Shown: positions 9,727 through 18,953 of the stretch, piece by piece
How positions within the stretch are numbered: position 1 is the first letter of the stretch
Layout of the letters: every line of letters starts with the position of its first letter
Assembly (NCBI RefSeq): GCF_009727955.1
Contig: NZ_WOBR01000011.1
Coordinates: 116,910-180,909 of the forward strand
Origin: Aliivibrio fischeri
GTDB taxonomy: Bacteria; Pseudomonadota; Gammaproteobacteria; Enterobacterales; Vibrionaceae
DNA: 64,000 nt
Direction: 5' to 3'
Made by a program: the position numbers and the translations under genes
Notes under the pieces: model-generated
Database searches by the model: none
What the model was told of the DNA's origin: nothing
What the model saw: only the letters and a program-made list of their open reading frames with translations

Positions 9727-10188
9727 TTATTTTGCCATACGGATAAGAGATAGACCTATTAACCACTCTAGATCTTTACGACTCTCTTCGCCATATAGGT
9801 CTTCAACCATGCTATATAAACGCTCAATACCGTTATGTGCAAACTCATGTGCATTTGCTGATGTTACAATATGGTGGAATAAAAGGCGCAAAATAGCACG
9901 GAATTGCTCGTCTTCTAAAGATGAAATCCAGCTATCAATAAATTGTTGTTTGTCACCTTGCATATCAAGGCGCTCAGCAAAAAGACGGAAAATACGACCA
10001 TCTAGCGCTGCTGTAAAATCTGTTTTCTTTGGGAAATGGTGGCTAATGCCGGTTCTTGAAACACCAGTCTGTTGACTTAGTGTTGTATATGACATTTTGT
10101 CATAGCCTAAGCGTAATAGTTGATCAATAACCGCATCCATGATCTTTTGGATGGTGATTTCAGTATCTTCTTTACTTCTTTTTGGCAT
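9727..10188 (-). CDS. TetR-family transcriptional regulator
   Basis: A 153-residue regulator. The N-terminal helix-turn-helix is clear: IMDAVIDQLLRLGYDKMSYTTLSQQTGVSRTGISHHFPKKTDF, with a GVSRTGISHHF recognition helix at about residues 46-56. The C-terminal ligand domain is shorter than the family norm (about 190-200 residues). It lies directly upstream of the TolC/HlyD/permease operon on the same strand but behind its own terminator, and is most likely the repressor of that operon acting at the palindrome 9646-9661. The inducer is unknown. A second inverted repeat (GATTTG-7-CAAATC at 10261-10279) lies in its own upstream region. Confidence 0.88.
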   Translation of the reverse strand: MPKRSKEDTEITIQKIMDAVIDQLLRLGYDKMSYTTLSQQTGVSRTGISHHFPKKTDFTAALDGRIFRLFAERLDMQGDKQQFIDSWISSLEDEQFRAILRLLFHHIVTSANAHEFAHNGIERLYSMVEDLYGEESRKDLEWLIGLSLIRMAK

Positions 10189-10646
10189 AATAAAGCTCTT
10201 CTAAGTGGTTAGTCCATTAAGAAATCAATCATAAAAATGTACTAATAATAAAATCTAGTAGATTTGTAAGATTCAAATCCTTTTATTAAATTATTTTTAT
10301 CGTGTATTGCTCTTTAAGCATCATATAACAACTTGTCCGTTAAATTCGTTCTCAAAAGTAAGAAATAAAAAATGTAACGCAAATACGAAGTTGTGGCCTA
10401 AAAGGCATTTAGAGTCTAGTTTGCGGTATACAGTATTGAATTACAACAAACGCCTGCTGATTCTTACAAAAATTTGTCATATAGGTTCATTTTTTGAGAA
10501 ATTCATCCCAAGTTACGTAACTGTGTGCAATTCTTTGTTCTGATGTTATCTTTTATACAACTAGATATTCAATATGATAAAAATGGTAGAGTTCTGATAA
10601 AAAGCAGCATAGTATTACCCTACTACTACTATTGAGGATACAAGCA
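10189..10646. other. Intergenic region of 458 bases, no gene seen
   Basis: The space between the divergent TetR-type and YfcZ-type genes has no convincing frame on either strand. It is AT-rich and should hold both promoters. An inverted repeat GATTTG-7-CAAATC at 10261-10279 could be an autoregulatory site for the TetR-type protein. Nothing else stands out. Confidence 0.5.
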
Positions 10647-10943
10647 ATGAGTTCTGAAGTTGAACAAAACGTACCATGTGAAGCATGTGGTTGTAGTGCT
10701 GAAATGGGTTTTGTGATTAAAGAAGGTGATGATGTTGCAGAAGTAAGCATCTTTGCTGACAATAAAGTATTATTAGAATCTGAATTTTCTAACTACCTAG
10801 CATTGGCTAAAGAAGTATGTGCAGACGTTGAGCACAGTATTGTAATTACCGAAGATGAAAAAGAATTGCATGCTCGTCTTAAGTTTTCATGCAGTGCAGA
10901 AAAACTAATTTATGAATTAAAAACACGTTCTCTACGTCGTTAA
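10647..10943 (+). CDS. YfcZ/YiiS (DUF406) family protein
   Basis: A 98-residue cytoplasmic protein. The conserved N-terminal cysteine cluster (VPCEACGCSAEMGFVIKEGDD) and the body VSIFADNKVLLESEFSNYLALAKEV are those of the YfcZ/YiiS family, whose biochemical role is not established. The ATG at 10647 follows GAGGATACAAGCA, a good ribosome site; an in-frame TTG five codons earlier is less likely. It is monocistronic, convergent with a cold-shock gene and separated from it by a shared terminator. Confidence 0.85.
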   Translation: MSSEVEQNVPCEACGCSAEMGFVIKEGDDVAEVSIFADNKVLLESEFSNYLALAKEVCADVEHSIVITEDEKELHARLKFSCSAEKLIYELKTRSLRR

Positions 10944-10960
10944 TTTTTAGTTCAAAATGA

Positions 10961-10998
10961 AAAAAAGGCCCTAACTAGTCACCTAGAGGGCCTTTTTT
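10961..10998. terminator. Bidirectional terminator
   Basis: Stem aaaaaaggccct (10961-10972) with agggcctttttt (10987-10998), flanked by A and T runs. It serves both the YfcZ-type gene (plus) and the convergent cold-shock gene (minus). Confidence 0.85.
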
Positions 10999-11013
10999 AT
11001 TAATTCTGTATTA

Positions 11014-11220
11014 TTAAAGAGCTACGATATTAGCTGCTTGCGGGCCTTTTTGACCTTGCTCAACATCGAAAGACACTGCTTGGCCTTCTTTTAACGTTTT
11101 GAAGCCTTCTGATTGAATTTGGCTAAAGTGAGCGAACACATCAGGTCCATTCTCTTGAGCAATAAAACCAAAACCTTTTTCTTCGTTAAACCATTTAACA
11201 GTACCAGTTGCTTTAGCCAT
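11014..11220 (-). CDS. CspA-family cold-shock protein
   Basis: A 68-residue single cold-shock domain with both RNA-binding motifs: RNP1 KGFGFIA (residues about 15-21) and RNP2 VFAHFSQI (about 28-35). Such proteins bind single-stranded RNA and DNA and melt secondary structure. The start [12 protein letters not shown] is canonical. The 5' leader to the left of 11409 is long and could fold, as in cspA mRNAs, but I cannot show this. Which paralogue (CspA, CspC, CspE) it is cannot be told from sequence alone. Confidence 0.95.
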   Translation of the reverse strand: MAKATGTVKWFNEEKGFGFIAQENGPDVFAHFSQIQSEGFKTLKEGQAVSFDVEQGQKGPQAANIVAL

Positions 11221-11408
11221 GATGTTTCCTTAAACCTTAAAAATTTGAGTTTACTAGTGACACATTTGTCGCTTCGGTATCCATTACCGAATTTCACTAT
11301 AACAAAAGTAGTTTCATAAATGAAACGTAAAATAAGGACCTATATCACTGATTTGAGATTAAACTTATTTGCAAATTTGTCGATAATATAGGAAGAGATT
11401 CATTTACC

Positions 11409-12032
11409 GTGAAAATTATGTCTAAATTCAATTACCTGCTAACTGGCCTTATTGGCTGTGTATTTTTAAGCAATCCAGTTTATGCAGAAAAGCTAAACAA
11501 ACACCGTTTAATTAATCATATTGATAGTTATGGAAATATTACGCTTAGAAACACAGATTACACTGAGCTGCCTGATGACCTTGTTCTTAAAGGTAATTTG
11601 AATCTTGCGAATAGTAAAATCAAAAAATTACCAAAAGGTTTAGTTGTTAAAGGTAACTTAAATTTGGCCAATACGGTTATTAAAACCATTCCTCGTGGAA
11701 CGAAGGTTGAAGGTTATTTGAACTTAGCTGGTACGACTGAACTAAAACGTTACCCGCGAGGTATTAAAGTCGCTGGTTTTATTAATTTTGCTGGCTCTAG
11801 TGTTACAGAACTTCCGCAACGTTTAACGGTAAATGGTGACTTAAGTGTAATTAGGACTCCCCTTACTCGGTTACCTAAACAACTAACGGTTACAGGGAAT
11901 CTATATTTAGGTTATTCAAAAATCACAACGCTTCCTGATGATTTAGTTGTAAAAGGCAATATCTATTTAGGCGGCCAACAAATTACAGAATTTCCAAAAA
12001 CCATAAAAGTTGATGGTTATATTTTTAAGTAG
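11409..12032 (+). CDS. Secreted protein of tandem LP-x2-L-x-V-x-G repeats
   Basis: A 207-residue protein with a signal peptide (KFNYLLTGLIGCVFLSNPVYA, cut before EKLNKH). The mature part is made of about seven imperfect repeats of 22-23 residues with the pattern LP-x2-L-x-V-x-G-x-L-x-L-x3-x-I-x2 (for example KLPKGLVVKGNLNLANTVIK and TLPDDLVVKGNIYLGGQQIT). This resembles leucine-rich-repeat or short beta-solenoid proteins found in Vibrio and in some effector families. The GTG at 11409 follows GGAAGAG; an ATG three codons later is the alternative. Probably periplasmic; function unknown. Confidence 0.75.
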   Translation: MKIMSKFNYLLTGLIGCVFLSNPVYAEKLNKHRLINHIDSYGNITLRNTDYTELPDDLVLKGNLNLANSKIKKLPKGLVVKGNLNLANTVIKTIPRGTKVEGYLNLAGTTELKRYPRGIKVAGFINFAGSSVTELPQRLTVNGDLSVIRTPLTRLPKQLTVTGNLYLGYSKITTLPDDLVVKGNIYLGGQQITEFPKTIKVDGYIFK

Positions 12033-12071
12033 CATTACAATAAGTCCATAATAATTATGATGGACGGTATT

Positions 12072-12995
12072 ATGTTAGACAATCTACACGAGATGGTGAT
12101 TTTTGCTACGGTAGCAAATGAATTGAATTTTACCCGAGCAGCAGAGAAACTTGGTATTTCAAAATCTCATGTATCCAAACAAGTAAAGGCGCTAGAAACA
12201 CGTTTAGATTGTCAGTTGGTTCAACGTAATAATCGCTCGGTTTCTATTACTGAACTTGGTAGTCAATATGCAGAATATTGCCAGAAATTAATTGATATCG
12301 CATATGAAGCTGACGCTTTATTAGATGCCCACCACGGCAGAATATCAGGTGTATTTAAAGTCGGTATCGCTCAATCCTTTGGAAATAGTCATATTATTCA
12401 TGCTCTTGCTGAGTTCCAAGCTCAGTTTCCTGAAATCGAACTTGAAGTTAGCCTTTTTGATCACAAACCTAAACTGCTTGAAGATGGTCTCGATTGCTGG
12501 ATTGCGATTCATGATGATTTACCTGAAGGTATGGTGGCAAGAAAAATAGCAGATTGTCGTTTTGTTGTTGCGGCTTCCCCTAGTTATATTGAACAGCATG
12601 GCTGCCCTACACGTCCTGCTGAATTGGTAAAACATAAATGCATTACTTATCAAAGTAACGAACGAAGATTTAATGATTGGGAGTTCACTCGTGATGGTGT
12701 ACACCAAGTGGTCAATGTTCAAAGTAACTTTAAAATTGACAATGCTTCTGCCATTTTAGATGCAACGAAAGCCGGAGCCGGTATCGCATACTTAGCAAGC
12801 TACTTATTAGAAAATGAATTTGATAATGGCAGTTTAGTTCGATTGTTAAAAGAATGGCAGGCTGATATGAAGTTACCGATCTATGCGGTATACCCAAGGA
12901 GACAGCATTTGCCTCCTAAGGTAAGAACGTTTATCGATTTCTTATCCCAACAAGTTGGTAACCCTCCTCATTGGGATAAAAAACTATTTAATTGA
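12072..12995 (+). CDS. LysR-family transcriptional regulator
   Basis: About 307 residues. The N-terminal winged helix-turn-helix is standard: MVIFATVANELNFTRAAEKLGISKSHVSKQVKALETRLDCQLVQR. The C-terminal periplasmic-binding-like effector domain follows from about residue 90. The ATG at 12072 has GGACGG eight bases upstream and gives the family length; two ATGs at 12057 and 12060 would add a few residues. It ends two bases before the convergent acyltransferase gene. No divergent target gene is adjacent, so its regulon is unclear. Confidence 0.93.
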   Translation: MLDNLHEMVIFATVANELNFTRAAEKLGISKSHVSKQVKALETRLDCQLVQRNNRSVSITELGSQYAEYCQKLIDIAYEADALLDAHHGRISGVFKVGIAQSFGNSHIIHALAEFQAQFPEIELEVSLFDHKPKLLEDGLDCWIAIHDDLPEGMVARKIADCRFVVAASPSYIEQHGCPTRPAELVKHKCITYQSNERRFNDWEFTRDGVHQVVNVQSNFKIDNASAILDATKAGAGIAYLASYLLENEFDNGSLVRLLKEWQADMKLPIYAVYPRRQHLPPKVRTFIDFLSQQVGNPPHWDKKLFN

Positions 12996-12996
12996 T

Positions 12997-14124
12997 TTAT
13001 AATGTAGCTTCAGTATTGGTTTTGTGTGCGTTGTTAACTGGATTAGCGTAAAGCGCACGTAAATAAGGCTTTTCATCTTCGGTTAATTGAGCGAGTTTTT
13101 CATTTAGCTCGCTGATCACGCCTTGATTCACATCATTTGATTCAACATTTGCAGCGGCGTAATTGATCGGGAATAAGTGGTAGTTCTGTGTGATTTGCTT
13201 ATCCATCTCAACCGCTAATTCATCAGCATTTTCAGGTGCATTAGTTACAACGTCACCAAAGTGAATGTGAATGCGTTTTTTATTACCTATGATGCCTTTA
13301 ATAATGCTATCGATATCTTCAAATTCGCCTTTTTCATAAGAACCTTGAGTCGCTAATGCATTCAGTTCTTTGGCTTTTTGCAAATCAAGAGGGTCGTTTT
13401 CGTATGAAATGGATACAGGAACAATATTCAAACCGTTCATGTAATCAGCGAAACTTTCTTTACGCTTACGCCCTTCTACATGAAACATTTTTAAAATAGC
13501 TGGATCAGTAAAATCATTACCGTCTTTCGCTCGACCTTCTTTTTGGGCAATCCAAATTGAATTATTAGTTTCTAGTGAATGTTTGATATATGAAGACAAT
13601 AAGCCTAACGCTTGTAGCATTTGGCGAGGTGCTTTTGCTGAGCGTTTAACAATGAAACTTTTATTCAGTTTCATTAATTCAGTGCTGCACGCTTTCTTTA
13701 ATAGATTGTCGCCAATGGCAATGCGTACCGTCTGCATTTTGTTGTTATATAAAACCCAGTTCATTAATGCTGGATCCATTGCAATATCACGGTGATTAGA
13801 CACGAACAAGTAAGACTGTTCTGGATCTAATTTATCAAGACCTGAATGAGTAATACCACCTGTTGTGGTTTTGATGGTTTTATTCAAATACTTCGCAACA
13901 TTAATTTGCACATCTTCAACGGTTTTGATTTTTGATAATGTGCTACGTAATTTGTAACGTAGTAATGGAGCAAGAAGCCAAAACAAAAATTTAGATGCTG
14001 ATGGAAATTTGTAGTGAAGAATGGCTGTTATGAATTCATCATCAGAAATTAATCGCTCAATAGCCGCAGGCACTTCGTTGTCGTTATATGGACGAATTTC
14101 TTGATAGATATCTTGTGTGGTCAT
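12997..14124 (-). CDS. PlsC-like glycerolphosphate acyltransferase family protein
   Basis: A 375-residue protein with the acyltransferase motif I NHRDIAMD (residues 110-117) and a second catalytic-region motif QKEGRAKDGND. It should transfer an acyl chain to a glycerolipid or related acceptor at the membrane surface; the hydrophobic stretch FLFWLLAPLLRY (about 46-57) fits membrane association. It is longer than typical PlsC (about 245 residues), with a C-terminal extension of about 120 residues. The start at 14124 (MTTQDIYQEI) is chosen over upstream codons since the preceding 34 residues look non-coding. Exact substrate not known. Confidence 0.82.
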   Translation of the reverse strand: MTTQDIYQEIRPYNDNEVPAAIERLISDDEFITAILHYKFPSASKFLFWLLAPLLRYKLRSTLSKIKTVEDVQINVAKYLNKTIKTTTGGITHSGLDKLDPEQSYLFVSNHRDIAMDPALMNWVLYNNKMQTVRIAIGDNLLKKACSTELMKLNKSFIVKRSAKAPRQMLQALGLLSSYIKHSLETNNSIWIAQKEGRAKDGNDFTDPAILKMFHVEGRKRKESFADYMNGLNIVPVSISYENDPLDLQKAKELNALATQGSYEKGEFEDIDSIIKGIIGNKKRIHIHFGDVVTNAPENADELAVEMDKQITQNYHLFPINYAAANVESNDVNQGVISELNEKLAQLTEDEKPYLRALYANPVNNAHKTNTEATL

Positions 14125-14304
14125 GTTTGGACTTCTGGTTACCGAAAATGTAATAAGCGCACATTCTACTTGATTTTTATGTCGTTGTACGTGATCAATT
14201 TCAGAGGTCGTACCATTGAAGAGCAAATCGATGATAAACCATGAGAATGCATTGATTTTTTAATGGAAACCAGTAAAGTTACGCACTTCAATTTAGAGGT
14301 CGAT

Positions 14305-14925
14305 ATGAAAAACGCAATTACATTTGAGTCAGACACACTTACTACGCTTTTTTACACTGCTCGTAAGAAAAAAAATCATTACGAACTGGTTTCGGTTGAA
14401 TCTGGCGCAATGCTAATCCGTCTTGGTAAGTGGGAATATTTGGTTGAAGCTGGAGAGATGTTTTGGCTGCCGTTCGACTCTTTAATCTCAGAAACGGTGG
14501 TTCCTAATTCAACCATTTCAAGAGTCTGTTTTTCTATAAGAACTCGTGAAAACTTGCCGCACCAAGGTGGTTACCTTCACTCGACACCATTGCTTTGTGC
14601 TGCTTTAAATAAGCTTCAAACGAAAGCTCTCAGCAATGAAGCACAGCAACGTCTATTATCTGTGATTCAGGATGAGATCTTGGATTCGACTTGTCACACA
14701 TCCCTTTCTGCTAAATCAAGTGCAATAACCCATTATGTTACAGCATTAGGGAAAAGCACAATTCCAGCAGAAATTGATTTATCTGCCGATATGATGATGC
14801 TATTAAAAGTTCGTGAAGCTGATAAATTGAGAAAATCAGGCGGTAAGATGGATGTTATTGCCGAAAGACTTTTCGACGGGAATGTTCAATTAATGGAGCA
14901 GGCTTTTGCTATTTTGAGTGAATAA
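14305..14925 (+). CDS. AraC-type ligand-binding domain protein
   Basis: A 206-residue soluble protein. The N-terminal half resembles an AraC-family cupin sensor (YELVSVESGAMLIRLGKWEYLVEAGEMFWLPFDSL). The C-terminal part is short (MLLKVREADKLRKSGGKMDVIAERLFDGNVQLMEQAF) and looks like one degenerate helix-turn-helix rather than the two of a normal AraC protein. It may be a degraded or minimal regulator. The start at 14305 is set by AGAGGTCGAT just upstream. It is divergent from the acyltransferase gene, so the two may share a control region. Confidence 0.65.
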   Translation: MKNAITFESDTLTTLFYTARKKKNHYELVSVESGAMLIRLGKWEYLVEAGEMFWLPFDSLISETVVPNSTISRVCFSIRTRENLPHQGGYLHSTPLLCAALNKLQTKALSNEAQQRLLSVIQDEILDSTCHTSLSAKSSAITHYVTALGKSTIPAEIDLSADMMMLLKVREADKLRKSGGKMDVIAERLFDGNVQLMEQAFAILSE

Positions 14926-14962
14926 CACCCTGCTCTAATAAAGGTCTTTATGAATTAGGTGG

Positions 14963-15472
14963 TTACTGAAAAGGCACTTCAAATTGCATAAAGACCTGAT
15001 CATCTGCTTTATCGTGCCAGCGATAATCAATACGAAATCGAGCACTTTTTCCTTTTTTCTCCCCACCAAACGCCAAACTCAATTGTAGACCGTGACTTTC
15101 AAGCCATTCACCATACGATTCAAATTCTTCAATTTTTTTATCGTAATACTCTTCTGGTTGCCAAACGGTAAAGCCAACGGCACTGTCACTTAAATAACCC
15201 GTTAGTAATGGATCATCACCTGTACTGTAAGCCCAGTTCTCCCAGAATGTAGGCTCTTCAAATACTTCGCTTTCAATTCTATTTGTCATACTGGTTAGTT
15301 GATTAATGAACTGGTTTACTTCAAACAGAGGAATTAAGCATGACGAGGTTGAAGAGTAAATTTCACGAGAATAACTATCGTAACTTTCCTGAAAACAAGT
15401 GGCCTTATTCCCTGCACTCACATTTAAAGGCAGTAAGAAAAGCAGACTAAGTAGGCTCATTTGTTTCATCAT
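14963..15472 (-). CDS. Secreted hypothetical protein
   Basis: A 169-residue protein with a clear signal peptide MMKQMSLLSLLFLLPLNVSA cleaved before GNKATC. The mature part has two cysteines (ATCFQES and SSCLIPLF) likely to form a disulphide, and is otherwise acidic and aromatic-rich. It is probably periplasmic. I recognise no family. It ends the transcript that begins with the NadD-like gene, from which it is separated by six bases, so they may be co-transcribed. Confidence 0.6.
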   Translation of the reverse strand: MMKQMSLLSLLFLLPLNVSAGNKATCFQESYDSYSREIYSSTSSCLIPLFEVNQFINQLTSMTNRIESEVFEEPTFWENWAYSTGDDPLLTGYLSDSAVGFTVWQPEEYYDKKIEEFESYGEWLESHGLQLSLAFGGEKKGKSARFRIDYRWHDKADDQVFMQFEVPFQ

Positions 15473-15478
15473 TTATTG

Positions 15479-15991
15479 TTACTCGTATAATCGATGTTTC
15501 TTTATATAATCCGCAACATGCGGTGTTGTTAAGTGGCTAATTTCCATATTGTCACTAATTGCATTCCTTATGTCTGTGCTGCGGATCGCAACTGTTTCAG
15601 GACATGCCATGACAGACCAACGTTTTACTATTTCGTCTGACTTATGAAACTTAGCAAATTGTAATAGGTTGTCTGGTCCTATTATGAAAGTTATATCGGC
15701 GTTTTTTTCATTTTCTTGAAGTTTATTTAGCAGTGAAAATGTAGTTACGCTCTGATCTGGAATGTGAATCTCTTTTTCTAATGTCGAGATTTCGACATTT
15801 TTGATAATTAAATCTTTAGCAAATTCATTCAACATTTCTACACGAGTATCGAATGAAAGCATGGTTTTTCCCCAAGCATGGGCAATACTCGGTACGAGTA
15901 ATACTCTATCAAAATGCCCAAGACGCTCGATAACGCTTTTATGACCAAGAGATGGCGGATTAAACGCGCTTCCAAATACAGCAATCTTCAT
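15479..15991 (-). CDS. NadD-like nicotinate-nucleotide adenylyltransferase
   Basis: A 170-residue nucleotidyltransferase. The N-terminal GSAFNPPSLGH (residues 7-17) carries the catalytic (H/T)xGH-type loop, and RSTDIRN (137-143) matches the ISSTxxR phosphate-binding motif. The reaction would be NaMN or NMN plus ATP to the dinucleotide. It is shorter than typical NadD (about 210 residues), so it may be an accessory enzyme rather than the housekeeping one. It is divergent from nadE, which uses its product, so the 154-base region 15992-16145 may coordinate both. Confidence 0.8.
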   Translation of the reverse strand: MKIAVFGSAFNPPSLGHKSVIERLGHFDRVLLVPSIAHAWGKTMLSFDTRVEMLNEFAKDLIIKNVEISTLEKEIHIPDQSVTTFSLLNKLQENEKNADITFIIGPDNLLQFAKFHKSDEIVKRWSVMACPETVAIRSTDIRNAISDNMEISHLTTPHVADYIKKHRLYE

Positions 15992-16145
15992 ACAAACTTC
16001 CTATCGATTTGATTATAAACAGCATAAGTGAAAATTTTGTCAAAGGCTATGCCATGTATCATTTCTCTATTATTAATTACATTATTTCAGTATTATTAAT
16101 CAACATTAATCGTAAATAAGACTCGAATGAGCAAAGGAATGAGTA

Positions 16146-16976
16146 ATGCAGCAGCAAATTGTTGAAGAAATGAAAGTAAAGGTGTCAATTGACCCAGTTG
16201 AAGAGATCAAAAAACGTGTGGACTTTATTAAAGGTAAATTGCTTGAAGCTCACTGTAAATCGTTAATTCTTGGTATCAGTGGTGGTGTTGATTCGACAAC
16301 TTGTGGTCGTTTAGCTCAACTTGCCGTAAACGAACTTAACCTTGAGACTCAAAGTTCTGATTATCAATTTATCGCAGTTCGTCTTCCTTATGGTATCCAA
16401 AAAGATGAAGATGAAGCACAACTAGCACTGCAATTTATTCAACCGACCCACTCTATTAGTATCAATATTAAAGACGGTGTTAATGGGCTACATTCTGCTA
16501 ATCACATCGCGCTCAAAGATACCGGTCTACTGCCAACTGATAGCGCAAAAATTGATTTTGTAAAAGGTAACGTTAAGGCTCGTGCTCGTATGATTGCTCA
16601 ATATGAAGTTGCAGGTTATGTCGGTGGTTTGGTATTAGGTACTGATCACTCTGCTGAAAATATTACGGGTTTTTATACTAAATTTGGTGATGGTGCGTGT
16701 GACTTAGCGCCTTTATTTGGTTTAAATAAACGCCAAGTTCGTGAAGTTGCAGCACAATTAGGCGCGCCTGAGCAATTAGTTAAAAAAGTACCAACTGCTG
16801 ATTTGGAAGAGTTAGCACCACAGAAAGCTGATGAAGATGCTTTATTGGTTAGTTATGATCAAATTGATGACTTTTTGGAAGGTAAAAAAATTGATGCTGA
16901 TGCAGAAGCTCGATTAATTAAAATCTACCAAATGTCTCAGCATAAACGTAAGCCTATCCCAACTATTTATGATTAA
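16146..16976 (+). CDS. nadE: Ammonia-dependent NAD+ synthetase
   Basis: Last step of NAD synthesis: deamido-NAD plus ATP and ammonia to NAD. The 276-residue length is that of the short, NH3-dependent bacterial enzyme, with no glutaminase domain. The ATP-pyrophosphatase P-loop is SGGVDS at residues 45-50, and the substrate-contact region [35 protein letters not shown] is complete. ATG at 16146. It overlaps by four bases the 3' end of the convergent GIY-YIG gene. Confidence 0.96.
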   Translation: MQQQIVEEMKVKVSIDPVEEIKKRVDFIKGKLLEAHCKSLILGISGGVDSTTCGRLAQLAVNELNLETQSSDYQFIAVRLPYGIQKDEDEAQLALQFIQPTHSISINIKDGVNGLHSANHIALKDTGLLPTDSAKIDFVKGNVKARARMIAQYEVAGYVGGLVLGTDHSAENITGFYTKFGDGACDLAPLFGLNKRQVREVAAQLGAPEQLVKKVPTADLEELAPQKADEDALLVSYDQIDDFLEGKKIDADAEARLIKIYQMSQHKRKPIPTIYD

Positions 16977-17257
16977 TCATTAATCGTCGGTAATGGTATT
17001 TGATTAGTGACTAAAGCTTCTTTTGAGGCTTTAGTCATTTTTTTTATACGATATTCGTATTTTAAAGCAATGGATTTACTTTCAACGTTGCAGTGCCAAA
17101 CTAAGGTCAAAGGTCCTTTACCTTTAAGGTATTTTGCCCCTTTCCCATCTTGATGCATTTTAAAGCGTCGTTCTAAATTATTAGTAATACCACAATACAA
17201 GCTACCTACCCGAGTTCTTATCAGGTAGATAAACCATGTGCTCTTTTCTTCTGCCAT
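16973..17257 (-). CDS. GIY-YIG nuclease-family protein (YhbQ-like)
   Basis: A 94-residue protein that is a single GIY-YIG domain: [27 protein letters not shown] with the catalytic-type Tyr, Gly and Arg, then the conserved Glu in ALKYEYRIK. It matches the small UPF0213/YhbQ class, whose members have weak nuclease activity and a proposed role in DNA repair. Its ATG overlaps the stop codon of the upstream YceH-type gene (TAATG), so the two are translationally coupled. Confidence 0.9.
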   Translation of the reverse strand: MAEEKSTWFIYLIRTRVGSLYCGITNNLERRFKMHQDGKGAKYLKGKGPLTLVWHCNVESKSIALKYEYRIKKMTKASKEALVTNQIPLPTIND

Positions 17258-17910
17258 TATTTATCAAGTAAATTGTTGATAAGTTTCTTTAGTTCTTCAA
17301 CTTCACGTTTTAAATCAGATACGTCTGATTCTAATGCAACAATACGTTCATTATCATCTGTATCTGAAGATATCTGTTGATACGTTGCAGTCGCTTGACT
17401 GACTTCACCACAGAATAAATGGGCAAACCGTGCTTCTCTTTTACCTGGTTCTTTGGCTAATTTGATCACTTTAGGGTTGTGTTCATCTGCAGAAAGGCCA
17501 TTCAGCACATTTTCAACTTGGGCTACGTTATCAAATTCACATAAGCGTTGTGTTCTCGTACGAAGTTCGCCTGGTGTTTGCGGACCTCGTAGAAACAAAA
17601 CACATAAAATAGCGAGTTCTTGCTTAGAAAGTTTAAGACTACCAAATTCCGTATTACAAAAACGATGTTGGTATTTTGCTACACGTGAATTACCTCGTGT
17701 TTCATCAGTGATAATACGCTCTTGGATTAGTGCATTCACACTATCTAGGACATCAGAATCAGTCAATGATGTTACAGGGTCACGATTGCTTTTTTGATTA
17801 CAGGCCGTTGTTAATGCATTGAGAGTTAATGGATATTGCTCTGGCGTTGTGATTTCTTTTTCAATTAAACAGCCGATAACACGGATCTCAGTCTCGCTAA
17901 ATATTCTCAT
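17257..17910 (-). CDS. YceH (DUF480) family protein
   Basis: A 217-residue protein with two winged-helix-like halves: FSETEIRVIGCLIEKEITTPEQYPLTLNAL, followed by CNQKSNRDPV, and a second half ELAILCVLFLRGPQTPGELRTRT. It ends in a predicted coiled coil (ALESDVSDLKREVEELKKLINNLL). This is the YceH family; function not firmly known. The ATG at 17910 has AAGGA eight bases upstream. It is coupled to the GIY-YIG gene downstream. Confidence 0.9.
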   Translation of the reverse strand: MRIFSETEIRVIGCLIEKEITTPEQYPLTLNALTTACNQKSNRDPVTSLTDSDVLDSVNALIQERIITDETRGNSRVAKYQHRFCNTEFGSLKLSKQELAILCVLFLRGPQTPGELRTRTQRLCEFDNVAQVENVLNGLSADEHNPKVIKLAKEPGKREARFAHLFCGEVSQATATYQQISSDTDDNERIVALESDVSDLKREVEELKKLINNLLDK

Positions 17911-18061
17911 TTTATCTATTCCTTGCTTATAACCGCCCAAAATGACGTAAGTGTGAGCTAAGCGGTTAAAATATGTTATTAACTAATCAATTAGTAGATA
18001 CGCTATATTCTATTCATGATAGTATTCTTAAGTTAAATTAATATCAATTGGAGAAACACTC

Positions 18062-18481
18062 ATGGGCCTTTTTAGTAGTCGGTCTACCTCGGCATCTTTA
18101 TCTATCGTTGCAAAAGGTTGCCGTATCATCGGTAATCTAGAATCAGAACAAAGCATCCAAATTGATGGTTACGTTCAAGGTAATATTGCAACTGAAGCTG
18201 AAGTGATTGTTACTCCTACTGGGAGAGTTCAGGGCGATATCAAAGCGGGACTAGTTTTGATTAATGGTTTGGTTGAAGGAACTTGCCAAGGTGGCGAAGT
18301 GAATATTCAAGCTAAAGGTAAATTTAAGGGCACCATGCAAACCCAGCACCTTACTATCGATAAAGGTGGTTTGTTAATTGGTGAAAACCTTGAAGTTGTT
18401 GAAGTTGAAAATGTGACTAAGATTTCTCCAAACAGAGACTTAGAGAAAGAAGCAAGTGAAGATAGCTCAAAATCTGCTTAA
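18062..18481 (+). CDS. Bactofilin (polymer-forming cytoskeletal protein)
   Basis: A 139-residue bactofilin. The core is a repetitive right-handed beta-helix: SLSIVAKGCRIIGNLESEQSIQIDGYVQGNI, then VIVTPTGRVQGDIKAG, LINGLVEGTCQGGEV and the KGKFKGTMQTQHLTIDKGG repeats. Such proteins form nucleotide-independent filaments at the inner membrane and act in cell shape or polarity. The short N-terminal lead MGLFSSRSTSAS may bind membrane. It has a good GGAG site upstream. Confidence 0.92.
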   Translation: MGLFSSRSTSASLSIVAKGCRIIGNLESEQSIQIDGYVQGNIATEAEVIVTPTGRVQGDIKAGLVLINGLVEGTCQGGEVNIQAKGKFKGTMQTQHLTIDKGGLLIGENLEVVEVENVTKISPNRDLEKEASEDSSKSA

Positions 18482-18580
18482 TACCATCTTTTTAACACTG
18501 TATTGATCTTGTTATTGTTTTCGCTATCGCATTTATGATTTAATCAAGATAGAAGCTATTAAATATTATAGGAAATTGAA

Positions 18581-18889
18581 ATGAACAACGTTTTTGAAAT
18601 CATCAACCAAGCTCGTCGTAAAAATAAACTGAAGCGTGAACTTCAAGATAACCAAAAGAAAATTCGTGATAACCAAAAGCGTGTAACTCTTCTAGAAAAC
18701 ATGCTTGATTACATTCACCCTACAATGACTACAGCTGAAGTTATTGCCGTTGTTGAAAACATGAAAGCAGATTACGAAGACCGTGTTGATGATCACATTA
18801 TCAAAAGTGCTGAAATCTCTAAATCTCGTCGTGATATCAGCCGTAAGATCCGTGAACTGACAGAAGCTGATAAAAAAGCGAATAAATAA
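18581..18889 (+). CDS. YeeX (DUF496/UPF0265) family protein
   Basis: A 102-residue, highly charged, alpha-helical protein. It matches enterobacterial YeeX closely: [24 protein letters not shown], then [41 protein letters not shown]. Two long heptad-rich helices suggest a coiled-coil dimer. Function unknown. It is followed by a strong terminator at 18907-18937, so it is monocistronic. Confidence 0.9.
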
Positions 18890-18906
18890 TCATTTATTTG
18901 TTAAGT

Positions 18907-18937
18907 AAAAAAGGAGGCTAAATTAGCCTCCTTTTTT
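18907..18937. terminator. Bidirectional terminator
   Basis: Stem aaaaaaggaggcta (18907-18920) with tagcctccttttttt (18924-18937), loop of 3. It serves the YeeX-type gene and the convergent PAS gene. Confidence 0.85.
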
Positions 18938-18953
18938 TATTCAGATTTTGTAA